The position numbers and the translations under genes are program-made. From JBFWIL01 sp050256015 (GTDB taxonomy: Bacteria > Bacteroidota > Bacteroidia > Bacteroidales > Prolixibacteraceae): 10,570 bases of DNA. Of this stretch, positions 1-7,103 are shown in pieces. The stretch is from positions 1 through 10,570 of the forward strand of contig JBFWIL010000079.1 in assembly GCA_050256015.1 (NCBI GenBank), read 5' to 3'. The notes under the pieces were generated by a model. It was given only the letters and a program-made list of their open reading frames with translations. It was not told where the DNA came from and did not search any database. How positions within the stretch are numbered: position 1 is the stretch's first letter; the number at the start of each line of letters is the position of its first letter.

Positions 1-1297
1 GGTCGTCTATCTGTCCTTCCGAAGGCCGCACTTCAATGACCGGGTCCGGCAGTCCGGTAGGCCGGATTACCTGTTCCACATACACCCCTTCCGATTGCTC
101 CAGTTCATAGTCGGCCGGGGTGGCGCTGACAAAGACCACCTGACTGACCAGCCTCTCGAACTCCTCGAAACGCAAGGGCCGGTTATCTAAAGCCGCAGGA
201 AGCCGGAAGCCATATTCCACCAGGTTCCCTTTGCGTGAATGATCCCCGCCATACATTGCCCTGATCTGTGGAATGGTGACATGGCTTTCATCGATGATCG
301 TCAAAAAATCGTCCGGGAAATAATCCAGCAGACAGAAAGGTCTCGTACCGGCCTCGCGTCCGTCAAAATAACGGGAATAATTTTCAATACCCGGACAATA
401 TCCCAATTCACGCATCATCTCCATATCGTATTCCACCCGTTCCTCAATACGCTTGGCTTCGAGCAGCCGGCCCGTTCCCCGAAAAAACTCCACCTGCCCT
501 ACCAGATCGTTCTGGATCTGATGAATAGCCGAATGCATGCGCTCTTTGGTGGTCACAAAGATATTGGCAGGATAGATGACCGCCTGGTCAAGCTGTTCCA
601 GAATTTCCCCGCTAAGCGGGTCGAAGCTGTAAATTTCTTCAATCTCATCCCCCCAAAACACAAGACGAAGTCCGATATCGTCATAGGCCAGGAAAATATC
701 CACCGTATCTCCCTTCACCCGGAAGTTTCCCCGCTGAAGATCCAACTCACTACGTGAATAAAGTGCATTCACCAGCCTGTGCAACAACTGGTTGCGGTTG
801 ATAATCTGGCCGGATTTCACCTCTGTCACATTGGCATGAAAATCTTCCGGATTCCCTATACCGTAAAGGCAGGAGACAGAAGAAACCACGATCACGTCGC
901 GCCGGCCCGACAGCAGTGCTGAGGTGGTGCTCAGCCGGAGTTTTTCAATATCCTGATTGATAGAAAGGTCCTTTTCAATATAGGTGTCGGTCGTAGGCAG
1001 GTATGCTTCGGGCTGGTAATAATCGTAATAAGACACAAAGTATTCCACTGCATTTTCCGGGAAGAACTGCTTCATCTCGCTGTACAGCTGAGCAGCCAGC
1101 GTTTTGTTGTGACTCAGGATCAGCGTCGGACGCTGCACCTTTTCAATGACCTTGGCCATGGTAAAAGTCTTCCCCGAACCGGTCACCCCCAGCAGTGTCT
1201 GGAACCGGCTTCCCTCCGCGATACCTTCAGACAGCTGACGAATAGCTTCGGGCTGATCACCCGTGGGTGAATACGGTGAAACTACTTTCAGATACAT
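1..1297 (-). CDS. uvrB: UvrABC excinuclease subunit B, N-terminal 432 residues (3' end beyond left edge)
   Basis: UvrB is the damage-verifying helicase-like subunit of nucleotide excision repair; it receives lesions from UvrA and recruits UvrC for incision. Translation from the ATG at 1297 begins MYLKVVSPYSPTGDQPEAI, the usual UvrB N-terminus. Walker A GVTGSGKT lies at residues 37-44. The tyrosine-rich beta-hairpin that clamps DNA (YYDYYQPEAY) is at about 90-99, VSCLYG at about 141-146, and the DEAD-like Walker B with the IDESH signature at about 337-341. The open frame runs off position 1 without a stop, so helicase motifs V and VI and the C-terminal UVR domain (family length about 670 residues) are outside the window. 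The start fits homologues; no clear Shine-Dalgarno is present. The HAD phosphatase gene lies 98 bases upstream on the same strand, so cotranscription is possible. Identification is very secure. Confidence 0.97.
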   Translation of the reverse strand, partial: MYLKVVSPYSPTGDQPEAIRQLSEGIAEGSRFQTLLGVTGSGKTFTMAKVIEKVQRPTLILSHNKTLAAQLYSEMKQFFPENAVEYFVSYYDYYQPEAYLPTTDTYIEKDLSINQDIEKLRLSTTSALLSGRRDVIVVSSVSCLYGIGNPEDFHANVTEVKSGQIINRNQLLHRLVNALYSRSELDLQRGNFRVKGDTVDIFLAYDDIGLRLVFWGDEIEEIYSFDPLSGEILEQLDQAVIYPANIFVTTKERMHSAIHQIQNDLVGQVEFFRGTGRLLEAKRIEERVEYDMEMMRELGYCPGIENYSRYFDGREAGTRPFCLLDYFPDDFLTIIDESHVTIPQIRAMYGGDHSRKGNLVEYGFRLPAALDNRPLRFEEFERLVSQVVFVSATPADYELEQSEGVYVEQVIRPTGLPDPVIEVRPSEGQIDD

Positions 1298-1395
1298 AAA
1301 CAATTCTTTTTCAGTCCAACGACGGCCAGAACTTAACGTCTGAAAAACTCAACCTCTCCATGCCTATATACGTTTCCGGATATCCCTGTAAGGAC

Positions 1396-2007
1396 TTATA
1401 CTCCCACGGTAACCCTGTAATAACGGGTAACATCGGCTACCATCATGCCGGCAGTCCGGGCAGCCCGGATACCCAGCACCCCGTCTTCAAATACCTGGCA
1501 GGCAGACGGCTCCACTCCTATCTGTTCGGCGCAACGCAGAAAAGTCTCCGGATGGGGTTTAAACTTTGTCACATCTTCCGAAGAAACCAGCACCTCGAAA
1601 TAGTGGTCCAGATCCATTAAAACAAGGGTTTTCCAGGCCAGCCGGCGCAGTCCGCCCGTCCCCACTGCCATAGGCAGTTTCCTGTGGTATCTTTTTATCA
1701 GGTTCACCACCGGATCAATCGGTTTGGCCCGGTGCATATTCCGCTCATATTCCAGTTCCTTGGCATTGCCCATCTCCTGAGGATTGACCGAGGTACCAAA
1801 CAAACTGTTCAGCTTCTCCACCGTAGCATAAAGCGGAATGCCGGCCAGCTGCATAAACAGTTTGGCAGACAGGTCAATGCCGTAGCGGGCTGCCGCGTTT
1901 CTCCAGGCGATATAATGAATCGGCATGGTATCTGCAATGGTACCGTCCAGGTCAAAGATCAGTCCTTTTGCCTTCGAATCAATATCCAGTTCTTCGTGTG
2001 CTGTCAT
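1396..2007 (-). CDS. HAD-superfamily sugar-phosphate phosphatase, YqaB/beta-phosphoglucomutase-like
   Basis: Cytoplasmic HAD hydrolase of 203 residues. Motif I FDLDGT places the nucleophile and acid/base Asp at D19 and D21. The helical cap starts with MPIHYIAWRNA. Motif II is AVGTGG with T117, the motif III lysine lies in KFKPHPE (K148/K150), and motif IV is VFEDGVLGI with E174 and D175. The phrases PMAVGTG, HYFEVLVSSEDV and VFED..GI.AARTAGM closely follow E. coli YqaB, a fructose-1-phosphate and 6-phosphogluconate phosphatase, so a small sugar-phosphate phosphatase is the best call; the substrate is an inference. The frame stays open upstream. An ATG at 2052 would add 15 residues, but the ATG at 2007 gives the usual short lead into motif I. 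A candidate promoter at 2076-2103 would start transcription near 2070, upstream of both. It is divergent from the small membrane-protein gene at 2159. Confidence 0.88.
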   Translation of the reverse strand: MTAHEELDIDSKAKGLIFDLDGTIADTMPIHYIAWRNAAARYGIDLSAKLFMQLAGIPLYATVEKLNSLFGTSVNPQEMGNAKELEYERNMHRAKPIDPVVNLIKRYHRKLPMAVGTGGLRRLAWKTLVLMDLDHYFEVLVSSEDVTKFKPHPETFLRCAEQIGVEPSACQVFEDGVLGIRAARTAGMMVADVTRYYRVTVGV

Positions 2008-2075
2008 TGTACGTGCTTTAGCTTTCCTGTTAATGTATTCCGGAATCTTCATTCCCCGGCTGCTGCATGTGCCTG

Positions 2076-2103
2076 CAAAAATAGTCAAAACAAGCCTGAC
2101 AAA
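2076..2103 (-). promoter_or_regulatory. Candidate Bacteroidota promoter for the HAD phosphatase gene
   Basis: On the minus strand TTTG (2103-2100), a 16-base spacer and TATTTTTG (2083-2076) are found. The second box is a perfect match to the TAnnTTTG -7 consensus; the spacer is shorter than the usual 19-20. A start near 2070 would exclude the more distant in-frame initiation at 2088. Confidence 0.35.
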
Positions 2104-2158
2104 GCCATTTTTTACTTTATTAAAAAATTAACACTTTTGCTTTCAAAAGTTATCGAAC

Positions 2159-2548
2159 ATGGACCGCCAAATTTTTCTGGCCTGGACCAGCGGATCGCAA
2201 TGGATCCTGTTTTTAGGCATCATGCTTATTATCTTCGCCCGAACGGAAAAAAGAAAAAGGCTCGAACAAGCCGGGCAGTTGCTTTTTTTTCTCACTGGAC
2301 TGGCTTCACTGGGTCTGCTCTTAAGCGGGCAGCTCGGCGTGCCTACTGTATTGCCAGGCCGGGAAACGCCCACGGAAGCCGGAGCGATGATCTACTTTAC
2401 AGGACTCTGCGCAATGAGCGTGCCAGCCCTGACAGCCCTGCTCCTGGGAACAAAAAAGCCCAACCGGACCTGGCTGTTAAACCTGATCCTGATCTTTGCC
2501 GCACTGGTTTTGTTTTTTATGGTTTACCGGCTGCAACAGCTTTCCTGA
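2159..2548 (+). CDS. Small four-helix integral membrane protein of unknown function
   Basis: A 129-residue protein that I do not recognise as a named family. Four hydrophobic segments are visible at about residues 15-27 (WILFLGIMLIIFA), 40-58 (starting LLFFLTGLASLG), 76-97 (starting AMIYFTGLCAMS) and 105-124 (starting WLLNLILIFAAL). A basic stretch (RTEKRKR) follows the first helix, which suggests that loop faces the cytoplasm. No signal peptidase or catalytic motif is seen. Start ATG 2159 has no clear Shine-Dalgarno, normal for this phylum. A weak CACTTTTG (2132-2139), one base off TAnnTTTG, may be its -7 box. It is divergent from the HAD gene and its stop lies 44 bases from the convergent aminotransferase stop, so it is probably a one-gene transcript. 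The reverse strand also has an open stretch here but with no family resemblance; the membrane pattern supports this strand. Confidence 0.75.
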   Translation: MDRQIFLAWTSGSQWILFLGIMLIIFARTEKRKRLEQAGQLLFFLTGLASLGLLLSGQLGVPTVLPGRETPTEAGAMIYFTGLCAMSVPALTALLLGTKKPNRTWLLNLILIFAALVLFFMVYRLQQLS

Positions 2549-2592
2549 ATTATTTTATTAAGTCTCCCGCTGCCGGTATCATGCAGAAAATA

Positions 2593-3885
2593 TTACTGCT
2601 GCAGCTCGCAACAGGCCTGATAAATTCCCTCAAAAAGTTCCGGCACATCGGCTGCCGCTACGGCTGCAAAGGCAATGCGAATCTCATTGCCGAGGTTGAT
2701 CACCCCAATCCCGTATTTTTCGATAAGCAACTTACGAAGCTGCTCACCATCAATGCCTTCGGCCAGCCGGACACACATAAAATAGCCTGAATTATAGGGC
2801 AAAGTCCGGAATACCCTGGCATACGCATCATTTTTCAGCGCTTCACGCACGGCCAGATAACGTTCCTTCATAATCCTGAACTTGGCTGCCTTCTGTTCCT
2901 GATAGTCCGGATGCTCATAGGCGGAAAGCAGGAGCGACTGGGATATGTTGGCCGCGTTGGAAATATTACCGCGCACAGCCCCTGCCGTTTTTGCTTCCAG
3001 AGCCGTATACAAACGCTCATCACCCCCCTTAACGCCATAGGTTATGAAGCCCACACGAAATCCCCAGACATAATCTTCCTTGGTCGCGCCGTCAATTTTA
3101 ACAGCAAGCACCCGTTCATGCAGGTCAGAGAGATACGTGAAAATGCTTTGCCTTTCAATTCCCTCCTCATATACCAGTCCGAAATAGGCATCATCGGCAA
3201 ACACAACAATACGGCTTCCGCCTTCGGCCACCTCCCGGATAATGCAGGCAATGGCTTTGGCTTCCTCAAAGGTGGGCGAATAACCCGTGGGATTGTTCGG
3301 GAAATTGAGGATCAGCACTTTTTTCCCGGAACCTCCGGCTTCCAGGGCAGTTTTCAGTGCCTCCAGGTCAAGCCGGTCGTCCTTAAAGAGTGGATACTCC
3401 CGTAGTTCAGCCCCATAAGCATGGTTCAGTATGAGTTTATAATTGCCCCAGAACAAATCAGAAACAATCACTTCATCGCCCGGGTTAACAAACAGATAAC
3501 CGGCCATACTCACCCCGTGGGTCAGGGCATTGGTCACCACCGGCAAACTGATGGTCCGGCCACCCAGTCCGGGATTCTTTTCATAGATCATCTCTTTCCA
3601 GCGGGCCCGGATGTCGGGACGACCAAAGCTGGGAGCGTAGGGAAACACCAAAGCGGGATCCAGCTTTACCTTTTCCGTCAGGCTGTCCAGCCGCATAGGC
3701 GAGCCGTCATCTTCAACAGCCGCCCCGATTGTGGCATTGATCCGGGTTCCTTTGGCATCGGCTGTCTGCCCAAGAATACCCTTTTTCGGGAAAAATATAT
3801 TTTTACCGCGCCCGGAGAGCAATTCATATACAGCAGGATTCTTTTCCCGGATAATCCTGTTCAGTTCCTCAGCTTGTGGATTCAT
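2593..3885 (-). CDS. PLP-dependent class I/II aminotransferase
   Basis: A 430-residue fold-type I aminotransferase that moves an amino group between an amino acid and a 2-oxo acid through pyridoxal phosphate in the cytoplasm. The cofactor site is complete: Asn in NFPNNPTGY (N198), Asp and Tyr in ADDAYFG (D231, Y234), the Schiff-base lysine in DGATKED (K269), the phosphate-binding Arg in GFRVGF (R277), and near the C-terminus the Arg in EIRIAF (R403) expected to hold the substrate carboxylate. The long N-terminal region before the PLP domain (about residues 1-115) is typical of a larger subgroup than AspC. Substrate cannot be inferred. ATG 3885 is preferred to the in-frame TTG at 3909, which would add eight mostly basic residues. 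It is codirectional with the GroES-like gene but 147 AT-rich bases lie between, so it may have its own promoter. Confidence 0.9.
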   Translation of the reverse strand: MNPQAEELNRIIREKNPAVYELLSGRGKNIFFPKKGILGQTADAKGTRINATIGAAVEDDGSPMRLDSLTEKVKLDPALVFPYAPSFGRPDIRARWKEMIYEKNPGLGGRTISLPVVTNALTHGVSMAGYLFVNPGDEVIVSDLFWGNYKLILNHAYGAELREYPLFKDDRLDLEALKTALEAGGSGKKVLILNFPNNPTGYSPTFEEAKAIACIIREVAEGGSRIVVFADDAYFGLVYEEGIERQSIFTYLSDLHERVLAVKIDGATKEDYVWGFRVGFITYGVKGGDERLYTALEAKTAGAVRGNISNAANISQSLLLSAYEHPDYQEQKAAKFRIMKERYLAVREALKNDAYARVFRTLPYNSGYFMCVRLAEGIDGEQLRKLLIEKYGIGVINLGNEIRIAFAAVAAADVPELFEGIYQACCELQQ

Positions 3886-4032
3886 TCGTCTTTTTTTTAC
3901 CGTTAGCAAACAAAAGCAAGTTAGAAAGAAATCGGATATTTCCCCTTTTTGCTTTCAATTTTTAAGAATAGAAATAAAATATTTAACTTTTATAATTTTA
4001 CGGGCCAAAGAACCGGAAGGAATAACAATTCT
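3886..4032. other. AT-rich intergenic spacer between GroES-like and aminotransferase genes
   Basis: 147 bases, clearly more AT-rich than the flanking genes, between two minus-strand genes. It should hold the aminotransferase promoter. The best -7-like box on the minus strand is TGCTTTTG at 3918-3911 (one base off TAnnTTTG), with no matching TTTG about 19 bases upstream of it. I see no convincing hairpin terminator. Confidence 0.4.
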
Positions 4033-4416
4033 TCACTTCAGCAGATCCTCATCCCTGATAATCATCATGATGGATGAATGCGGTATTATAACATATTTTT
4101 CCTTGTTGAATTCAATCTCTACTCCGCTTTTATGCATGTATACAGCCAGGTCGCCCGTCTGCGCCTGAAGGGGAATGTATTTCACCTCATCATTTTTTTC
4201 TTTCCAGAGTTCGGCTTCATCGGTCAGGGCCGGGATGGGATAACCCGGTCCGGCTTTAACCACATAGCCGGCCTGTATCTTTTCATTTTCCTGAACAGTA
4301 GGAGGCAGGTAAAGACCGGACTGGGTCTGGCTCATCGGACTTTTGGGTTTAACCAGCACCCGGTCACCCACCATAATGAATTTTTGCAAATCCTTTTCCT
4401 CGATTATCAATGACAT
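4033..4416 (-). CDS. GroES-family co-chaperone, divergent (Cpn10-like)
   Basis: A 127-residue protein of the Cpn10 fold, longer than the usual 95-97. The N-terminal strand VGDRVLVKP (residues 16-24) is the GroES hallmark, and the C-terminal part (GVEIEFNKEKYVIIPHSSI, about 98-116) follows the GroES order of G.EI...EYLI...DI. Two differences stand out. The mobile loop that docks to GroEL reads SQTQSGLYLPP instead of the usual GG-IVL pattern. An insertion of about 25-30 residues (around 57-86) separates AGPG from the TGDLAVY strand. It may serve as an accessory lid or have taken another role; no groEL is adjacent. Its start codon lies 23 bases after the methionine aminopeptidase stop, so the two genes are very likely cotranscribed. 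The family assignment is firm, the function less so. Confidence 0.88.
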   Translation of the reverse strand: MSLIIEEKDLQKFIMVGDRVLVKPKSPMSQTQSGLYLPPTVQENEKIQAGYVVKAGPGYPIPALTDEAELWKEKNDEVKYIPLQAQTGDLAVYMHKSGVEIEFNKEKYVIIPHSSIMMIIRDEDLLK

Positions 4417-4439
4417 ATTTGTTTCTTTAATCTGTAAAC

Positions 4440-5213
4440 CTAACGGTATTCCCCGCTAACATCCGATAGCACCTCGCAGCCGGTATCGTTAACCAGCACG
4501 GTATGTTCAAACTGGGCCGACAGTTTGCCGTCACTGGTCCGTGCGGTCCAGCCGTCCGTCTGGTCAGTATGCGTGGTTGGCTTTCCCTCATTGATCATCG
4601 GTTCAATGGTAAAAGTCATGCCCGGGCGCATCACGGATCCCGAATTTTTCCGGGCAATGTGGTCGACCTGCGGCTCTTCGTGGAAATTAATACCCACCCC
4701 GTGCCCGCAATATTCATAAACCACAGAAAAATGCTGGGCTTTGGCATAACGCCCGATCACAAAGCCGATATTTCCGAACGAATTTCCCGGCCTGACCTGC
4801 TGAATACCCAGATCCAGACAGTGTTTGGTGACCCGGATCAGTTTTTCAGCGGCCGGACTAATCTCACCAACCCGGTACATTTTGCTGGTATCTCCAAAAT
4901 AACCGTTCAAAACTGTAGTGATATCAATATTCAGAATATCTCCTTCCTTCAGAATGATATCCGGCCCTGGAATTCCGTGGCAAACAACTTCGTTCAGGGA
5001 AATGCAGGACGATTTGGGATAACCGTTATAGCCCAGCGTGGCCGATACAGCGCCATTATCCAGAATAAACTCATTAATCAGCTTGTCGAGGTATTCCGTG
5101 CTAACCCCTTCGCGGATATATTCGCCGATCATAATCAGCGCCTGTCCGGCAAGCCGGCTGCTTTGCCTGATCCCTTCAATCTGTTCGGCTGTTTTGATGA
5201 TGATTTTTGACAT
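4440..5213 (-). CDS. map: Type I methionine aminopeptidase
   Basis: Removes the initiator methionine from nascent proteins in the cytoplasm when the second residue is small. At 257 residues it is close to the E. coli enzyme (264). All five metal ligands of the pita-bread fold are present: D97 (NIDITT), D108 (GYFGDTS), H171 (YCGHGVGINFHEEP), E204 (FTIEPM) and E236 (AQFEHTVLV). The substrate-contacting histidines H79 (VVCHGIP) and H178 are also kept. There is no N-terminal zinc-finger extension, as expected for the bacterial form. ATG 5213 begins MSKIIIKTAEQIEGIR, the normal start; the in-frame TTG at 5258 would add a basic tail and is not favoured. It is the first gene of a minus-strand pair with the GroES-like gene and is divergent from the thioesterase gene at 5307. 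Confidence 0.97.
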   Translation of the reverse strand: MSKIIIKTAEQIEGIRQSSRLAGQALIMIGEYIREGVSTEYLDKLINEFILDNGAVSATLGYNGYPKSSCISLNEVVCHGIPGPDIILKEGDILNIDITTVLNGYFGDTSKMYRVGEISPAAEKLIRVTKHCLDLGIQQVRPGNSFGNIGFVIGRYAKAQHFSVVYEYCGHGVGINFHEEPQVDHIARKNSGSVMRPGMTFTIEPMINEGKPTTHTDQTDGWTARTSDGKLSAQFEHTVLVNDTGCEVLSDVSGEYR

Positions 5214-5228
5214 GAAAAAAATTTTACG

Positions 5229-5259
5229 CAAAATTCGTGAAACCTTCTTTATTTTCAAA
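5229..5259 (-). promoter_or_regulatory. Candidate promoter for map and the GroES-like gene
   Basis: On the minus strand TTTG (5259-5256), a 19-base spacer and GAATTTTG (5236-5229) fit the Bacteroidota consensus except for one base in the -7 box. The predicted start would leave a leader of only about ten bases before the map ATG at 5213. Confidence 0.3.
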
Positions 5260-5268
5260 GCTGAACAA

Positions 5269-5276
5269 TACTTTTG
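5269..5276 (+). promoter_or_regulatory. Candidate -7 box for the acyl-ACP thioesterase gene
   Basis: TACTTTTG is a perfect TAnnTTTG match, placing a transcription start near 5283 and a leader of about 25 bases before the ATG at 5307. No perfect TTTG -33 box is seen; TTTA at 5248-5251 is the nearest. It lies directly next to, and back-to-back with, the map promoter candidate. Confidence 0.4.
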
Positions 5277-5306
5277 TGTATAGGTTTACGATGCATTTTT
5301 GAAATC

Positions 5307-6047
5307 ATGGAAAAATACCGGCAACAAATTCGGATTCAGTCACACCACACCAATCAGTACGGAAAAGCCTCGCTCTGTTCACTTTTTCAGCATATGCTGG
5401 AATCAGCCTGGGCCCATGCCCAGGTCATGGACTGGGGTTACAAACAATTGCACAACAAAAACATGTTCTGGGTACTTTCCCGGATGTATATGGAAGTTGA
5501 AGAATACCCCGGCTGGCAGGATGAGATCATGCTGCGCACCTGGTCGGCCGGAACCGACGGGATGTATGCCTACCGGGAATTCATTCTGGAAGACAAAAGA
5601 GGGAAAGTGCTTTTAAGGGCCAATACGGCCTGGCTGATTCTGGACATCGTTTCAAAGAAGATTATTCTTTTGCGTAATTACAGAAAAACCTTTCCGCGTT
5701 GCAGCACGAAACAGGTCTGCAGGGAACCGGAACGTCTCCGGCCGGGGAAACCGGAAGGAACGCTGAATTATTCCCCGGTTCGTTTCAGCGAGCTGGACAT
5801 TAACCGGCATTTCAACAGTGTTCGGGCACTGGAAAGGGTACTCGACCGGTTTGGAATAGAATTTTTGAATGACCACGAACCGGCAACCCTCGAAGTCAAT
5901 TACCTGAAAGAAGGACTGGCTGGCGACTCCCTGGCTGTTTTCACCCAAAATTCCGGAGCCGGTGCAACAGAGGCGGACCTGTTTCGACAAAAGGACCAGG
6001 CCTGCCTGAGCAGCTACAAAATACTCTGGAGGAAACGGATCTCCTAA
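5307..6047 (+). CDS. Acyl-ACP thioesterase (double hotdog fold)
   Basis: A 246-residue cytoplasmic protein of the plant FatA/FatB-like family, which hydrolyses acyl-ACP and releases free fatty acids. The N-terminal hotdog shows FWVLSRMYMEVEEYPGW (about 54-70), DEIMLRTWSAG and the AYREF segment (88-92). The C-terminal hotdog carries the active-site stretch SELDINRHFNS (161-171), which keeps the Asp-x-Asn-x-His-x-Asn pattern (D164, N166, H168, N170). The protein ends with YKILWRKR, also typical. The residues after the active site read VRALERVLD where relatives usually have a Tyr and Trp (as in VRYIEWVLD), so chain-length specificity may differ. ATG 5307 begins MEKYRQQIRI; an upstream in-frame TTG overlaps the predicted promoter and is rejected. 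It is probably monocistronic, converging with miaA 70 bases downstream. Confidence 0.88.
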   Translation: MEKYRQQIRIQSHHTNQYGKASLCSLFQHMLESAWAHAQVMDWGYKQLHNKNMFWVLSRMYMEVEEYPGWQDEIMLRTWSAGTDGMYAYREFILEDKRGKVLLRANTAWLILDIVSKKIILLRNYRKTFPRCSTKQVCREPERLRPGKPEGTLNYSPVRFSELDINRHFNSVRALERVLDRFGIEFLNDHEPATLEVNYLKEGLAGDSLAVFTQNSGAGATEADLFRQKDQACLSSYKILWRKRIS

Positions 6048-6117
6048 ACGGCAGTATCGGACTATGAGGGTTTACCGGGCACAGCAGACCGGCAGGCACA
6101 AGAGATGACCGAAAAAA

Positions 6118-7044
6118 TCACTGTTCCAGCCAGGCGCAAATCCTGTCCAGCTTCTCCTCCACAGGCATATAGCCGTCCAGCCACCGGATGGGGATGCCCT
6201 GCCGTTCCATGCGCCGGAACCACGTCATCTGACGCTTGGCAAACTGATGAATGGCTGTTTCGAGCCGGGCAAACATCTCCGCATAGCTCAGTTCGCCCAG
6301 CAGGTAAAGCGTCAGGTATTTGTATTCCAGCCCGTAATAGGTAAGTTGTTCCGGTTTAAGACCGCTGTCCAGCAAATCCCTGACTTCCTCCACCATACCC
6401 TCGTCAAGCCGCTGTCTGAGCCGTTCACTGATCCGTTTTCTGCGGCTTAGGCGGTCAAACTTCACGCCAACAACCAGACTGCTTATTTCCGGCATGAAAG
6501 GATCCGTTCCGGGATGCCGGCTCAGGTATTCCTCAATTTCAATGGCACGTATTGCCCGTTTTTTTGTGTCAATGTCGGTGGTGTTGTGCAGATGCGGCTT
6601 ACAGCCACGCAAAACCTCAGCCAGTTCCTCCAGACTGAGCGATTCCAGCCTGCTGCGCAGTTCGCTGTTCCTTGGCACCTGAACCAGGCAGTAGTGCTTC
6701 AACACAGCTTCCAGGTACAGGCCGCTCCCCCCGCAGAGAATGGGAAATTTTCCACGGGAACGGACATCGTTCCAGACCCGAATAAAATCCTGCTGAAACT
6801 CAAAAACGTTGTACTGATATCCGGCATCAGCCAGATCGATCAGATGACAGGGAATACGTCGACCGTTTACAACGTAATCTCCGTAATCCTTTCCGGTTCC
6901 CAGGTCCATTCCCCGGTATACCTGACGGGAATCGGCAGACAAAATTTCGCCGTTCAGCCTGTAGGCTGCACGGGCTGCAACAGCGGTCTTCCCCGATGCA
7001 GTCGGCCCCAAAATGGTAAGCAGATGATAATTTACCCGTTCCAT
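6118..7044 (-). CDS. miaA: tRNA dimethylallyltransferase (i6A37 synthesis), GTGKD variant
   Basis: Transfers the dimethylallyl group from DMAPP to N6 of A37 in tRNAs reading UNN codons, improving decoding fidelity. 308 residues, normal length. The P-loop GPTASGKT is at 13-20. SADSRQVYRGMD (36-47) contains the catalytic Asp/Ser/Gln region, GGSGLY is at 105-110, a DIDTKKRAIRAIEI segment follows at 157-170, and QFAKRQMTWFRR (267-278) matches the C-terminal tRNA-binding motif. After GMDLGT the protein has GKDYGDY instead of the usual AKP sequence, the hallmark of a second MiaA type that I associate with Bacteroidota. The ATG at 7044 starts just before the first strand; upstream in-frame codons would overlap the promoter region of the divergent YIP1 gene. 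A TTATTTTG box (7074-7067, one base off consensus) may be its -7 element. Confidence 0.95.
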   Translation of the reverse strand: MERVNYHLLTILGPTASGKTAVAARAAYRLNGEILSADSRQVYRGMDLGTGKDYGDYVVNGRRIPCHLIDLADAGYQYNVFEFQQDFIRVWNDVRSRGKFPILCGGSGLYLEAVLKHYCLVQVPRNSELRSRLESLSLEELAEVLRGCKPHLHNTTDIDTKKRAIRAIEIEEYLSRHPGTDPFMPEISSLVVGVKFDRLSRRKRISERLRQRLDEGMVEEVRDLLDSGLKPEQLTYYGLEYKYLTLYLLGELSYAEMFARLETAIHQFAKRQMTWFRRMERQGIPIRWLDGYMPVEEKLDRICAWLEQ

Positions 7045-7052
7045 AGGCAATC

Positions 7053-7084
7053 TTTGATTGAAACTGCAAAATAATGTATTTTTA
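7053..7084 (+). promoter_or_regulatory. Candidate promoter for the YIP1-smpB pair
   Basis: TTTG (7053-7056), a 20-base spacer and TATTTTTA (7077-7084, one base off TAnnTTTG) lie about 20 bases before the YIP1 start codon. The predicted start is near 7090. It overlaps a possible -7 box for miaA on the opposite strand. Confidence 0.38.
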
Positions 7085-7103
7085 CCGCCTAAAACCAGCA
7101 ATT

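Noticed and set aside
239..757. Plus-strand open frame of 172 codons
   Set aside because: It is antisense to uvrB, which has uninterrupted and conserved sequence on the minus strand.
2549..2592. Possible terminator between the membrane-protein gene and the aminotransferase
   Set aside because: Only a GCAG/CTGC four-pair stem with no adjoining T-run in the right orientation was found.
1684..2790. Long plus-strand open frame of 368 codons
   Set aside because: It lies antisense to the HAD gene and the aminotransferase 3' end and overlaps the small membrane-protein gene in another frame. Its translation resembles no family and both flanking genes carry clear motifs on their own strand.
4503..5210. 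Plus-strand open frame of 235 codons
   Set aside because: It is exactly antisense to map, whose five metal ligands are all present; the translation has no domain pattern.
6048..6117. Possible bidirectional terminator between the thioesterase and miaA
   Set aside because: Only short CCGG pairings are present, with no good stem next to the T6 on the minus strand.
6514..7074. Plus-strand open frame of 186 codons
   Set aside because: It is antisense to miaA, whose P-loop and catalytic motifs are intact.
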